The position numbers and the translations under genes are program-made. The notes under the pieces are model-generated. The model was not told the origin of the DNA. It ran no database searches and was given only the letters and a program-made list of their open reading frames with translations. From contig JAHCMJ010000006.1 in NCBI GenBank assembly GCA_019192485.1, positions 1-38,345 of the forward strand: a stretch of DNA of 38,345 nucleotides. The letters run 5' to 3'. The stretch comes from Cyclobacteriaceae bacterium HetDA_MAG_MS6. GTDB lineage: Bacteria > Bacteroidota > Bacteroidia > Cytophagales > Cyclobacteriaceae. Shown in pieces: positions 26,437 through 35,319 of the stretch (positions within the stretch are counted from its first letter, which is position 1; every line of letters begins with the position of its first letter).

Positions 26437-27261
26437 CTAATTGCCTCCTAAAATAAGAGGAAGTCCATCGCTACCGTTCCCGATGACAATAACTTTGGTA
26501 TTGTCCGAGTTGGATAACTGTTGAGTGGCTTCGATGCCTCTCATTTTTAAAAGTTTTTCTGATAGACTGCTGTTGATAATGTCATTGGCCCGGGCCTCAC
26601 CTTCGGCAGCAATTCTTTTACGCTCTGCTTCACTCTTTTCTTTCTCTAGTCGAAATTGATAAGCCAGCGCTTCTTGCTCTTGCTGTAGCTTATTTTCAAT
26701 AGCACTTTTGATATTGGCAGGTAGATTGATTGATCTGATCAAAAGCGCATTCATGAGAATGTTGTTTTTTTCACTGCTAAGTGTTGCCCCCGTCTCCTGG
26801 ATAATGGAGGCTTCCACCTCAGCCCTCTTAGTAGAGTATATTTCCTCTGCCGTAAAACGTCCCATTACCTGTCTCACAGCAGATCTTACTTCAGGTACTA
26901 CGAGAGAGCCAATGTAAGCCTTTCCAAATCGCTCATGTAAGAATCCTATTCTGCTTGGGATGGGGTTAAACCTGAGAGTAATATCCACGCTAATAGACAG
27001 ACCATTTTTATCAAGGATATCCATGGATTCCTCAGCTTTCTGCTCCTTGACGTTGTAAACGTACATCGTATTCCAAGGCGCAATTACGTGAAAACCTTGA
27101 CCGTAGACTGTTTCTTTATCTAGTCCTTTTCCAAAGGGTCGAAAGATGACACCTGCTTCACCTGCTTCGATCGTCAGGAACATTCGGTTTGAAAAAGTTA
27201 TGACTACTATCAAACCAATGATCAACAAGATAATAAGAGGCAGGTATTTACGGTTATCCAT
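26437..27261 (-). CDS. Prohibitin/SPFH-domain membrane protein
   Basis: 274 residues. An N-terminal membrane anchor (residues 6-26, YLPLIILLIIGLIVVITFS) precedes an SPFH/prohibitin domain (about 27-205), with the family-like stretches VIFRPFGKGLD, YGQGFHVIAPWNTMYVYNV and GLSISVDITLRF. A coiled-coil segment rich in Glu, Lys and Ala (KLQQEQEALAYQFRLEKEKS) follows. Members oligomerise into membrane rings, and bacterial ones often associate with FtsH-type proteases. No protease or NfeD partner is adjacent. The ATG start places the anchor at the very N-terminus. It is divergent from ppc. Confidence 0.92.
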   Translation of the reverse strand: MDNRKYLPLIILLIIGLIVVITFSNRMFLTIEAGEAGVIFRPFGKGLDKETVYGQGFHVIAPWNTMYVYNVKEQKAEESMDILDKNGLSISVDITLRFNPIPSRIGFLHERFGKAYIGSLVVPEVRSAVRQVMGRFTAEEIYSTKRAEVEASIIQETGATLSSEKNNILMNALLIRSINLPANIKSAIENKLQQEQEALAYQFRLEKEKSEAERKRIAAEGEARANDIINSSLSEKLLKMRGIEATQQLSNSDNTKVIVIGNGSDGLPLILGGN

Positions 27262-27326
27262 TGCGATTTTCTTTTAGACTGGCGTAAAGATAACAAGTGC
27301 TTTCGTACTGATGTTCCGACAATTCT

Positions 27327-27334
27327 CAAATTTA
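27327..27334 (-). promoter_or_regulatory. Bacteroidota -7 promoter element for the prohibitin gene
   Basis: Minus-strand TAAATTTG, an exact TAnnTTTG match, 65 bp upstream of the ATG in the 185-bp gap divergent from ppc. No -33 TTTG at the expected distance. Confidence 0.4.
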
Positions 27335-27446
27335 CTTTTTAATATTGCTGACCCCTTTGAACATTTCCTCCCAACAATGATTACTGCACTTGAAAGAGAG
27401 TGTATTTTTTTGAGTTAATAATCCACTGTTACAGTTAGAAATATTT

Positions 27447-30215
27447 ATGAAGGATGTACTGAATACGGTCAAAACCGAACTTGGAAAACCCTATGAAGAC
27501 CTGGAGTTTTTACTTCATGCATTGAAGTCGGTCCTGGAGGAAAATGGTGAAATGGAGATGGCTTCACAAATCCCATGGATCAATGATCTACCAGATTTGT
27601 CTGCCACTACGATCACCACTAAGCATATCCAGCTGTACTCCTTGATTTTCCAATTGGTCAACATGATTGAGATCAATGGTGCTGTTCAAAATCGACGAAG
27701 GATAGAAAATGAGGTGTCACTTGAAGGAGTCAATGGGCTTTGGGCGAGTAACTTAAAGGGCTTACTGGATCAGGGTATCAAACCAGAAGTTATCCTGGAA
27801 GAGATGCACAACATATTTGTAGAGCCGGTGCTAACAGCCCATCCTACAGAAGCTAAGCGTGCGACCGTTCTGGAACATCATCGGGAGCTATACCTACTGC
27901 TGGTTCAACGAGAAAATAGTATGTACACCAGCCAGGAGCAGGATAACATTCAGCATAATGTTGAGCAAACCCTTTACAGGCTGTGGAAAACGGGAGAAAT
28001 ATTTGTTGAGAAACCCGATGTGCCATCAGAGTTAAGAAACATATTACACTATCTGGTGAATGTATTTCCAGAGGTGATTCCGGTATTGGACAGAAGACTC
28101 GTCCAGGCCTGGGAAAGCCTCGGGTTAGACAAGCAGCAGATATACGATCATCATGCATTTCCGACAATTACTTTTGGCAACTGGGTAGGAGGAGATAGGG
28201 ATGGTCATCCCCTGGTCACTTCGGAGGTGACCAAATCTACCCTCATGGCGTTGAGGCTCAATGCATTCGTGGTTATCAAACGTAAATTGACGAATCTTGT
28301 ACAACGATTGAGTTTTACCTGTGACTTGGAATCTGCGTACGAACCTCTTAGGAATAGGACCTATGAGATGATGATTGAGCTGAAGGGTAAGGGAGAAGAG
28401 ACAATCAATAGAAACAAAGGAGAGGCTTTCAGGCAGTTTATCAATTTGATGTTGGCCAAGTTGCCCGTGGATATACAAAGGGGACATGCTACACAATTAG
28501 CCGAACATGATGGCACCTATATACACTCCATTCAACTGATCAATGACTTAAAGTTATTGCAAAAAGCGTTGGTGGATTTCGGCGCAAAAACCATAGCCTT
28601 TGATGACGTCAATATCGCGATTAGAAATGTTCAAACTTTTGGTTTTCACTTAGCAAAACTTGATGTCCGTCAAAACAGCGCTTTCCATGATAAGGCAATC
28701 GAACAGCTACTGACTGCTGCATCAGCTAGTGAAGTGAATTTTGGTGACTGGGACGAAGAAAAAAGGTTGAGTTTCCTCAATGAAGAACTTAAATCCAACA
28801 GACCATTTACGCATCAGAATACACCGTTGGATCACAATGCCAAGACTGTTGTCGAATGTTATCGGGCTGTGGAGGAGCATACTTCCAAGTATGGGGTAAA
28901 CTGTATTGGTTCTTTCATCGTGAGTATGACCAGGTCAGTTTCAGATCTCCTTTCTGTTTATTTAATTGCCAGAGAGGCAGGTCTCACGATCCAGACGGAG
29001 GAGGGTCTGGTCTGTAAATTCCCGGTTGTGCCATTGTTGGAGACCATCGATGATCTTGAGAATGGTCCTGAAATATTAAGTGGCTTCCTATCACATCCGT
29101 TTACCCAGAGAAGCATTAAGTATCTGAAGGAGCAAAACGGCCTGGCAAAGCCTATTCAGCAAGTTATGGTGGGCTATAGTGATAGTAATAAAGATGGAGG
29201 CATCATGGCTAGCCAGTGGCACTTGTATAAAGCGCAATCTAAACTCAGTGAAGTAGGAGAGGACTTTGGAGTGAAGATCCGGTTTTTTCATGGTAAAGGT
29301 GGTTCGATTAGTAGGGGCTCGGGGCCAACACATTATTTCATCAAAGCACTACCTCATTCTGCTATTAATGGTGATATACGGCTTACAGAACAAGGCGAAA
29401 CTATTGCGCAGAAATATGCAAATAAGGTGAATGCAGAGTACAACCTGGAGCTTTTAGCGGCGAATACGTTAGCTAAAACTATTCGTAATAAGCATTCTGA
29501 GAAAACCTTTCACCCTTTGGCAGAAATTCTGGAGAAGCTGGCTAATACAGCTAAAAAGCATTATGAAAACCTGATGCACGAAGAGGGTTTTATCCAGTTT
29601 TTCCGACAAGCAACCCCAATAGACGCTATTGAATCAAGTAAGATTGGTTCCAGACCTGCCAAGCGTACCGGAGCTAATACACTGGAAGATCTGAGGGCCA
29701 TTCCATGGGTCTTTTCATGGAGTCAGTCGCGCTATCATATGACCAGTTGGTTTGGTATCGGCTCTACACTTGATGAATTGAAAAAAGAGAATCCTAAAGC
29801 CTATGAAGAGTTTAAGGTGGCTATTAAAAATGATTCTTTCATCCGGTATGTGCTTACCAATGTAGATACAAGCCTGGCGGCGACAGATGAAATGGTGATG
29901 CGTGAATATGCCGAACTGGTGGATGATAAAGAGCTCCGTGAAAAGTTTTTATCCAAGTTTATCGAAGAACTTAACCTGACCAGAGCATATTTATTAGATC
30001 TACTGGGTAAAGGGATTGAGGATCGTAGGAGAAACCATCATTTTTCAAATCAGCTCCGTGCCTCGCTTATGATCCATCTGCATCGTAAGCAAATACACTT
30101 ACTAAAAACATGGAGGAAGCAAAAAGCCGAAGGCAAAGGACCAATTGAAGATACCTTGATACAGCTACTGCTGACCATTAATGCTATTGCTGGTGCTATG
30201 AGGAATACAGGCTAA
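27447..30215 (+). CDS. ppc: Phosphoenolpyruvate carboxylase
   Basis: Carboxylates PEP to oxaloacetate, replenishing the TCA cycle. At 922 residues it is slightly longer than the E. coli enzyme. Catalytic regions are VLTAHPTEAKR with His132, NWVGGDRDGHP, GYSDSNKDGG and the mobile loop FFHGKGGSISRGSGP. The last has Lys and Ser where the E. coli-type loop has Arg and Gly. The C-terminus is the invariant-type NTG. All regions needed for activity are intact. It is divergent from the prohibitin gene. A possible but imperfect promoter (TATTTTTTTG, wrong spacing) lies upstream. gltA, which uses its product, is close by but on the opposite strand. Confidence 0.97.
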   Translation: MKDVLNTVKTELGKPYEDLEFLLHALKSVLEENGEMEMASQIPWINDLPDLSATTITTKHIQLYSLIFQLVNMIEINGAVQNRRRIENEVSLEGVNGLWASNLKGLLDQGIKPEVILEEMHNIFVEPVLTAHPTEAKRATVLEHHRELYLLLVQRENSMYTSQEQDNIQHNVEQTLYRLWKTGEIFVEKPDVPSELRNILHYLVNVFPEVIPVLDRRLVQAWESLGLDKQQIYDHHAFPTITFGNWVGGDRDGHPLVTSEVTKSTLMALRLNAFVVIKRKLTNLVQRLSFTCDLESAYEPLRNRTYEMMIELKGKGEETINRNKGEAFRQFINLMLAKLPVDIQRGHATQLAEHDGTYIHSIQLINDLKLLQKALVDFGAKTIAFDDVNIAIRNVQTFGFHLAKLDVRQNSAFHDKAIEQLLTAASASEVNFGDWDEEKRLSFLNEELKSNRPFTHQNTPLDHNAKTVVECYRAVEEHTSKYGVNCIGSFIVSMTRSVSDLLSVYLIAREAGLTIQTEEGLVCKFPVVPLLETIDDLENGPEILSGFLSHPFTQRSIKYLKEQNGLAKPIQQVMVGYSDSNKDGGIMASQWHLYKAQSKLSEVGEDFGVKIRFFHGKGGSISRGSGPTHYFIKALPHSAINGDIRLTEQGETIAQKYANKVNAEYNLELLAANTLAKTIRNKHSEKTFHPLAEILEKLANTAKKHYENLMHEEGFIQFFRQATPIDAIESSKIGSRPAKRTGANTLEDLRAIPWVFSWSQSRYHMTSWFGIGSTLDELKKENPKAYEEFKVAIKNDSFIRYVLTNVDTSLAATDEMVMREYAELVDDKELREKFLSKFIEELNLTRAYLLDLLGKGIEDRRRNHHFSNQLRASLMIHLHRKQIHLLKTWRKQKAEGKGPIEDTLIQLLLTINAIAGAMRNTG

Positions 30216-30262
30216 CGAAATCAGGTAAAAAGGGATTTATTGAAGAGTTGTTTATCAAAAAA

Positions 30263-30293
30263 TTTGGAGGAGATGTAGTTGGTTCTTAATTTG
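30263..30293 (+). promoter_or_regulatory. Bacteroidota-type promoter for the DUF3857 gene pair
   Basis: TTTG at 30263-30266, a 19-bp spacer, then TTAATTTG at 30286-30293 (one mismatch from TAnnTTTG). The spacing fits the -33/-7 arrangement. The predicted start is about 40 nt upstream of the ATG at 30340. Confidence 0.55.
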
Positions 30294-30339
30294 GGAGGCC
30301 AATTACTTTTTCGCCTTCATTCAAGACAACTTTTTAATC

Positions 30340-32214
30340 ATGAAACCTGCAATCACCTATCTTTTAGTCCTATTTTCAATTATTTCTGCTATCCAGGCAC
30401 AAGACAAAGTCAAGTTTGGCAAAGTCTCCGAGGCCGAGGTGAAGATGACTACTTATGCAGCGGACACTTCTGCTGTAGCTGTCATTTTATACGACAAAGG
30501 TTATTTCAATGCCTCAGACTTCAAGTTTTATCGACATAAACGTATCAAAGTACTTAAAAATGCGGGTACATCTTATGGGAATATTACCCTGAATGTGCCT
30601 AGCAAAGGCTTTTTCAAGGCTTTAGTGTTCAACTATGAGAATGGAGAGGTTATCAAGGAAAAACTTGAACGTTCTTCCGTATTTGAGGAAGAACTTTATG
30701 AGGGAGACTTCTCATACAAGCTATTTCTACCTAATGTAAAAGTAGGTAGTGTGATTGATCTGCAATACTCGCACTTTTCGTTACCAGGGGAGTGGCGCTT
30801 CCAGGACCTAATTCCTGTGGCATACAGTGAGCTTATTCTTGAGGAATCCCAATATGTTGTTTATAAGAAAGTGCAAATGGGTTTTGAGCCCATCACGCAG
30901 GTAAAATCCAACCAATGGGTATCAACAAATGTACCTGCATTTAACCCTGAACCGTACCTGAGTCATTACAGCAACTATGTTTCCAAGTTTGAGTTTCAGA
31001 TCTCATCCATCAATGTACCCGGAGTATTTTATAGGGAGTATAGTACTACATGGGAGATTGTTGGTAAGCGCTTACTGCAGAGTGATTACTTCGGTGTAGT
31101 CATCAACTCTTGCTTATTCCTTAATGAGAAAGCCAAAGAACTCAAAAGTAATGCGGAAATGAGTGTAGAGGAGAAAGTGACAGCGGCTTACGATTACATC
31201 AAAGAAAACATTAAATGGAATGACTATAATGGCGTCTACGCGAGTAGAGCGTTTAGAGAGAATTTTAAGAAAAATCATAGCGGCAGTGTAGCAGATATCA
31301 ACCTCATGTTGATTGCACTGCTTCGCAAATTAGATATTAGAGCCTATCCGGTCATCATGAGTACTCGAGCCAATGGTTTTATTAATCCATTTAGTGCCAA
31401 TAGTCAGAAGATCAACTATGTCGCTGCATACGTGGAGCATGGAGACTATACGAAAGTGTTGGATGCTTCAGGTAGTAAGCTTGTACCTGGGGTACTGCCA
31501 GCAAAATGTCTGAATGGACGGGGGTGGGTGATTACAGGGGTTGATCAAGGCAAATGGATCGACCTCAACCCAGCCAAAACCTCTGAAAAGAAGCAGCTAA
31601 TTCAGATCAAACTAGATGAAAACGGTGCTCACACCGCAACAGTGTCTCAGTCGAACACGCAGTATGAGTATTTGAAATGGACATCTCGATTTGATGCAGC
31701 TGGATCAGAAGAGGATTTCGCCAGGTATATTGAAGAGTCATATGGTGACTTGACTGTTGAGGAATATCATGTCAAGAAGAATGATGCCGCAGCACTGAAA
31801 TGCTCGGAGGTCATGCAGGTGAATCTGGAAGAGTATGTAGATGATCTGGGTAATGAACTGATCCTGAACCCGTATATCATGAGTAACATGCTCAAAAACC
31901 CTTTTAAAACCGAAGATCGCAAGTATCCTGTAGATCTCAATTATCTTACTAAAAATAGTTCGATCATTTCCGTGGAGCTACCGGAGAGCTTTAGTATCGA
32001 TAAACTCCCGCAATCTATCAGCATGAAAACACCAGATGGAGGGGCAGTATTTGTGTTTCGGTGCAATCAAATGGCCAACAAGATACAGATCCAATATCAG
32101 GTTAACCTGAAGAAAACCATTTTCAGCGAGGGTGAGTATCCAGCGCTCAGGCAGTTCTATAGTGTGGTAGTAGATAAGCTTAGTGAATCGATACAGATAA
32201 CGAAAAGAACTTAA
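30340..32214 (+). CDS. Secreted DUF3857 / transglutaminase-fold protein lacking the catalytic Cys and His
   Basis: 624 residues with a signal peptide ending IQAQ (residue 21). The DUF3857 domain covers about 45-225 (FKFYRHKRIKVLKNAG, VIKEKLERSSVFEEEL, YKLFLPNVKVGSVID), and a transglutaminase-like domain about 270-390. The segment matching the family GxCxD motif reads HSGSVADIN, with Val317 in place of the Cys. The His strand reads NYVAAYVE with no His; the Asp-bearing VLDASG is kept. It should therefore be catalytically dead and may act as a binding scaffold. The final third is beta-rich. It overlaps its active paralogue by one base, so the two are probably made together and may form a complex in the periplasm or on the surface. 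Confidence 0.88.
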   Translation: MKPAITYLLVLFSIISAIQAQDKVKFGKVSEAEVKMTTYAADTSAVAVILYDKGYFNASDFKFYRHKRIKVLKNAGTSYGNITLNVPSKGFFKALVFNYENGEVIKEKLERSSVFEEELYEGDFSYKLFLPNVKVGSVIDLQYSHFSLPGEWRFQDLIPVAYSELILEESQYVVYKKVQMGFEPITQVKSNQWVSTNVPAFNPEPYLSHYSNYVSKFEFQISSINVPGVFYREYSTTWEIVGKRLLQSDYFGVVINSCLFLNEKAKELKSNAEMSVEEKVTAAYDYIKENIKWNDYNGVYASRAFRENFKKNHSGSVADINLMLIALLRKLDIRAYPVIMSTRANGFINPFSANSQKINYVAAYVEHGDYTKVLDASGSKLVPGVLPAKCLNGRGWVITGVDQGKWIDLNPAKTSEKKQLIQIKLDENGAHTATVSQSNTQYEYLKWTSRFDAAGSEEDFARYIEESYGDLTVEEYHVKKNDAAALKCSEVMQVNLEEYVDDLGNELILNPYIMSNMLKNPFKTEDRKYPVDLNYLTKNSSIISVELPESFSIDKLPQSISMKTPDGGAVFVFRCNQMANKIQIQYQVNLKKTIFSEGEYPALRQFYSVVVDKLSESIQITKRT

Positions 32215-34061
32215 TGATGAGATATCTACTGCTCACACTTGTTTTGATATCCTGGTTTTCAGGACATTCCCAAGCATATGCTACAATCAACTCTTTCAAG
32301 CAATCCGTTGTAGTCAAAAGTCCCAGTAAGGCTGAGGTGATGGAGACTATCAGCATTACAGTACATCAAGAAAAAGGTTATGACTTATCAGTGTATTTCG
32401 AGACGTACGACAAATTCAACAAAGTCCAGAGTCTCACCATGGTTATTAAAGATCGCAATGGTAAAAAAGTCAAAAAACTGAATAAGGAAGATGCTCACGA
32501 CTATGCCTATAATGAGGATTATGAAACGGATGATTCCAGAAATCTATACCTGGAACCAGACTACAAGCAGTATCCATTTACAGTAGAAATACAATCTAAA
32601 GTTGAAAGGAAAGGGTTTTTAAACCTCGCATGGTGGAATCCGCAGCATGCCTATAATATGGCTGTAAAGCATGCAGAACTTGAGGTGAAAGTGCCGCAGG
32701 GTTATGAGTTTCGCCAATGGCAAAAGTTTGTCAATGAACCGGAGGTCGGAACAGATCAAAAAACTGGAGATAAAAGATTTTTTTGGTCTGTGAAGGATTT
32801 GCCGCCAGTTAAAAATTCTGTTGATCGAAGTGTATTCCTCCAAAATCGACCAATGGTTATTTTGGTTCCTAACCAATTTGAGTACGGTGGATACGCTGGC
32901 CAATTCGAGACTTGGGAGCAGTTTGGCAATTGGTTTCTGGAAGTCAATAGTGGTTTTGAAGATATTGGGGAAGAGACTAAGGAGTTTTTAGACGGACTTG
33001 ATTTTGCTAATAAGCGACAAGCTATCAACAAGGTCTATAGCTATATGCAAAACAGGACTAGATACGTATCCATTCAGCTGGGAATAGGCGGATTCCAAAC
33101 TTTGCCTGCAAGTCTGGTAGATAGTAAAGGCTATGGTGATTGCAAGGCATTGACCAACTATATGAAAGCCATGTTGAGTTATAAGAATATCCCTTCGAAT
33201 TATATACTCGTCAGGGCAGGGGAGGATGAACCGGATTGGGCGACAAACTCTTTTCCCTTTGATCCTTTCAACCATGTTTTCCTCGGAGTCCCATTGGATG
33301 AAGATACCATTTACTTGGAATGCACCAGCCAAACATCACCACCAGACTTTGTGGGTACCTTCACCGATGACCGAAACGTTTTGTGGGTGGCAAAAGATGA
33401 TAGTAAGCTAGTACACATGCCGATCTACAGTGAGGAAGACAATGTTATTAGCAAGAATGCCAAGCTTAATGTTGATGAGTTAGGAAATGGTGCGATGGAT
33501 CTGCACGAAATAAGGAAAGGTATCTATTATAGCAATATTCGCTCTTATAAGTCGCTTGGTGCGAAAAGGTTAGAGCGCTACAACTACAAATTATTTACCT
33601 ATAAAGATTTTACCATTTCTAGCTTTGACTACGAAGAAGAAGAGGGACTTCCAGCGTATGAAAGCAACTTTAAGCTGCAGGTAAATAACCTGGCTAAAAA
33701 TACAGCTAGCAAACTGTTGCTGCCTATCAATACGCTACAGCCTATTGACCATTATATTGATTTGAATCGTTACACCAAGTTCTCTGAAATCAAGCGAGGG
33801 TTTACCATTGAGGAAAATGTTGAGGTATTGTTACCCGAAAACTATTGGATCCAGAGACTACCCGAAAGCAAATCTCTAGACTCAGATTTTGGAAACTATC
33901 AGATATCTGTTGATTATGAGGGGGATATACTCAAAATCAGGAGAAAAGTAATTATCAAAAAGGGGAGGTACGAGCAGGATGACTTTGATCCATTCTATGA
34001 CTTTGTTCAGCAAATCAGGCGAACAGATGGTAGCAAACTAGTTATGGAATCGAAGACCTAA
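32214..34061 (+). CDS. Secreted DUF3857 / transglutaminase-like protein with intact Cys and His
   Basis: 615 residues, signal peptide MMRYLLLTLVLISWFSGHSQ. Same architecture as the preceding gene: DUF3857 (about 40-215), transglutaminase core (about 265-395) and a beta-rich C-terminus. The core has Cys310 in GYGDCKALTNYMKAML and His354 in FNHVFLGVP; the third position reads IYLECTSQ, with Glu where Asp is usual. It could be a cysteine peptidase or amide-bond enzyme outside the inner membrane; the substrate is unknown. The first ATG overlaps the upstream stop by one base. A Met-Met start leaves a one-codon uncertainty. Confidence 0.9.
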   Translation: MMRYLLLTLVLISWFSGHSQAYATINSFKQSVVVKSPSKAEVMETISITVHQEKGYDLSVYFETYDKFNKVQSLTMVIKDRNGKKVKKLNKEDAHDYAYNEDYETDDSRNLYLEPDYKQYPFTVEIQSKVERKGFLNLAWWNPQHAYNMAVKHAELEVKVPQGYEFRQWQKFVNEPEVGTDQKTGDKRFFWSVKDLPPVKNSVDRSVFLQNRPMVILVPNQFEYGGYAGQFETWEQFGNWFLEVNSGFEDIGEETKEFLDGLDFANKRQAINKVYSYMQNRTRYVSIQLGIGGFQTLPASLVDSKGYGDCKALTNYMKAMLSYKNIPSNYILVRAGEDEPDWATNSFPFDPFNHVFLGVPLDEDTIYLECTSQTSPPDFVGTFTDDRNVLWVAKDDSKLVHMPIYSEEDNVISKNAKLNVDELGNGAMDLHEIRKGIYYSNIRSYKSLGAKRLERYNYKLFTYKDFTISSFDYEEEEGLPAYESNFKLQVNNLAKNTASKLLLPINTLQPIDHYIDLNRYTKFSEIKRGFTIEENVEVLLPENYWIQRLPESKSLDSDFGNYQISVDYEGDILKIRRKVIIKKGRYEQDDFDPFYDFVQQIRRTDGSKLVMESKT

Positions 34062-34141
34062 CACAGCGTATACCATTATCTGGAATTTGCTTTTATCCTC
34101 AATTCTAAGTAAATTCTAAATCACTATTTTTTTAATCTGTC

Positions 34142-34603
34142 ATGGTAAAAAGCTTTCAGGGCCATCTTGCGGCCGTTCCAACAATTGGTTTAAATTCAAT
34201 CCAGGTCAGTGACTATATGGCTACGAAGCTGATCACCTTCTGTCCCGAGCAGACTATCTATGAAGTCATGAATACGCTGCTTTCTAACAAGATCTCAGGA
34301 GGACCTGTTGTCAATGCCAATCAGGAGTTGGTCGGTGTCATCTCAGAAGGAGATTGCCTTAAAGAGGTAGTCAAGGGAAAATACCATAACCTTCCAGTGA
34401 TGTCAGGGACTGTGAAGGAGCATATGGTGACGGATGTCGTGACCCTTCCACCGGATACCAATATTCTTGAAGCTGCCAATATGTTTTTACAAAAACGGTT
34501 AAGACGATTTCCTGTGATTAAGGATGGAAAACTCATTGGCCAGATTAGCCAAAAAGATGTGATGCGTGCCGTCAGCAATATGAAAAGTAGCACCTGGCAC
34601 TAA
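34142..34603 (+). CDS. Two-CBS-domain protein
   Basis: 153 residues made almost entirely of a CBS pair (Bateman module). CBS1 covers about 22-78 (VSDYMATKLITFCPEQT, SGGPVVNANQELVGVISEGD) and CBS2 about 92-150 (VKEHMVTDVVTLPPDTN, RFPVIKDGKLIGQISQKDVM). Such modules bind adenosine nucleotides or SAM and report energy state. Here there is no attached catalytic domain, so it should act on a partner. The C-terminus overlaps pgl tail-to-tail by 4 bp. Its location beside pgl-zwf invites a regulatory link to the pentose phosphate pathway, but the genes converge and nothing shows it directly. Confidence 0.92.
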   Translation: MVKSFQGHLAAVPTIGLNSIQVSDYMATKLITFCPEQTIYEVMNTLLSNKISGGPVVNANQELVGVISEGDCLKEVVKGKYHNLPVMSGTVKEHMVTDVVTLPPDTNILEAANMFLQKRLRRFPVIKDGKLIGQISQKDVMRAVSNMKSSTWH

Positions 34604-35313
34604 CCAGGAGTAGCAGATTCATCCAAAAACCAATGTAGATCGCCACGAGTAGGACGGATATGTGCCGCAGGGTAAGTCTTGTAGTTTGCTTTATGGCCAA
34701 AAATTTCCGTTGTTTTAGGTTTTTTACTCTCACCGGTTACGAGAAAGGCAATGTTGCGGGCATTGTTGATCACTGGTCCGGTTAATGTTACCCTCTTTTG
34801 GCCGCTATCGGGATGAGTAGCTACTTCGCATACTTTATTGGAGTGCAGTAGCGACATTTCATGGGGAAAAATAGATGCCGTATGACCGTCAGATCCCATA
34901 CCTAAAATGATGAGGTCAAATTGAGGTAAGCTGTTTGCGGATGGTAAGTTTTCTCGAATCAGCTTACCATATCGGCCAGCTTCATCCACTGGATCATTTT
35001 CACCCAAAACCCTATGAATATTACCTACTGGCACCGATACCTTGGAGAATAGATGCTCCTCGGTCATTTTGTAGTTACTCTCCTCATGTTTAGGAGGGAC
35101 ACAACGCTCATCTCCCCAGTAAAAATGAATGTTGTTCCAGTCGATAGCCTCGGAAAATTCGGCAGCCAGCAAGTCAAAAAGTATCTTTGGTGTTGACCCT
35201 CCGGAAAGTGCAACGGTGAATGATGCGTTGTTTTCAGCTAATTGAGTGAAAAAAGTGCTGAAATCGCACGCAACAGCTTGAGGGTTTTTGGAGGTATGTT
35301 TGTGATATGTCAT
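34600..35313 (-). CDS. pgl: 6-phosphogluconolactonase
   Basis: Hydrolyses 6-phosphogluconolactone to 6-phosphogluconate, the second step of the oxidative pentose phosphate pathway. 237 residues, DevB-type. Family motifs are FTVALSGGSTPKILFDLL (residues about 32-49), IHFYWGDERCVPP, then LILGMGSDGHTASIFP and RVTLTGPVINNARNIAFLV. It follows zwf by 6 bp, an operon in pathway order. Its stop overlaps that of the CBS gene. Confidence 0.97.
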   Translation of the reverse strand: MTYHKHTSKNPQAVACDFSTFFTQLAENNASFTVALSGGSTPKILFDLLAAEFSEAIDWNNIHFYWGDERCVPPKHEESNYKMTEEHLFSKVSVPVGNIHRVLGENDPVDEAGRYGKLIRENLPSANSLPQFDLIILGMGSDGHTASIFPHEMSLLHSNKVCEVATHPDSGQKRVTLTGPVINNARNIAFLVTGESKKPKTTEIFGHKANYKTYPAAHIRPTRGDLHWFLDESATPG

Positions 35314-35319
35314 TGAGCT

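Noticed and set aside
27409-27417. Possible ppc promoter in TATTTTTTTG
   Set aside because: Spacing inside the element is wrong for TAnnTTTG and it lies in a simple T-run.
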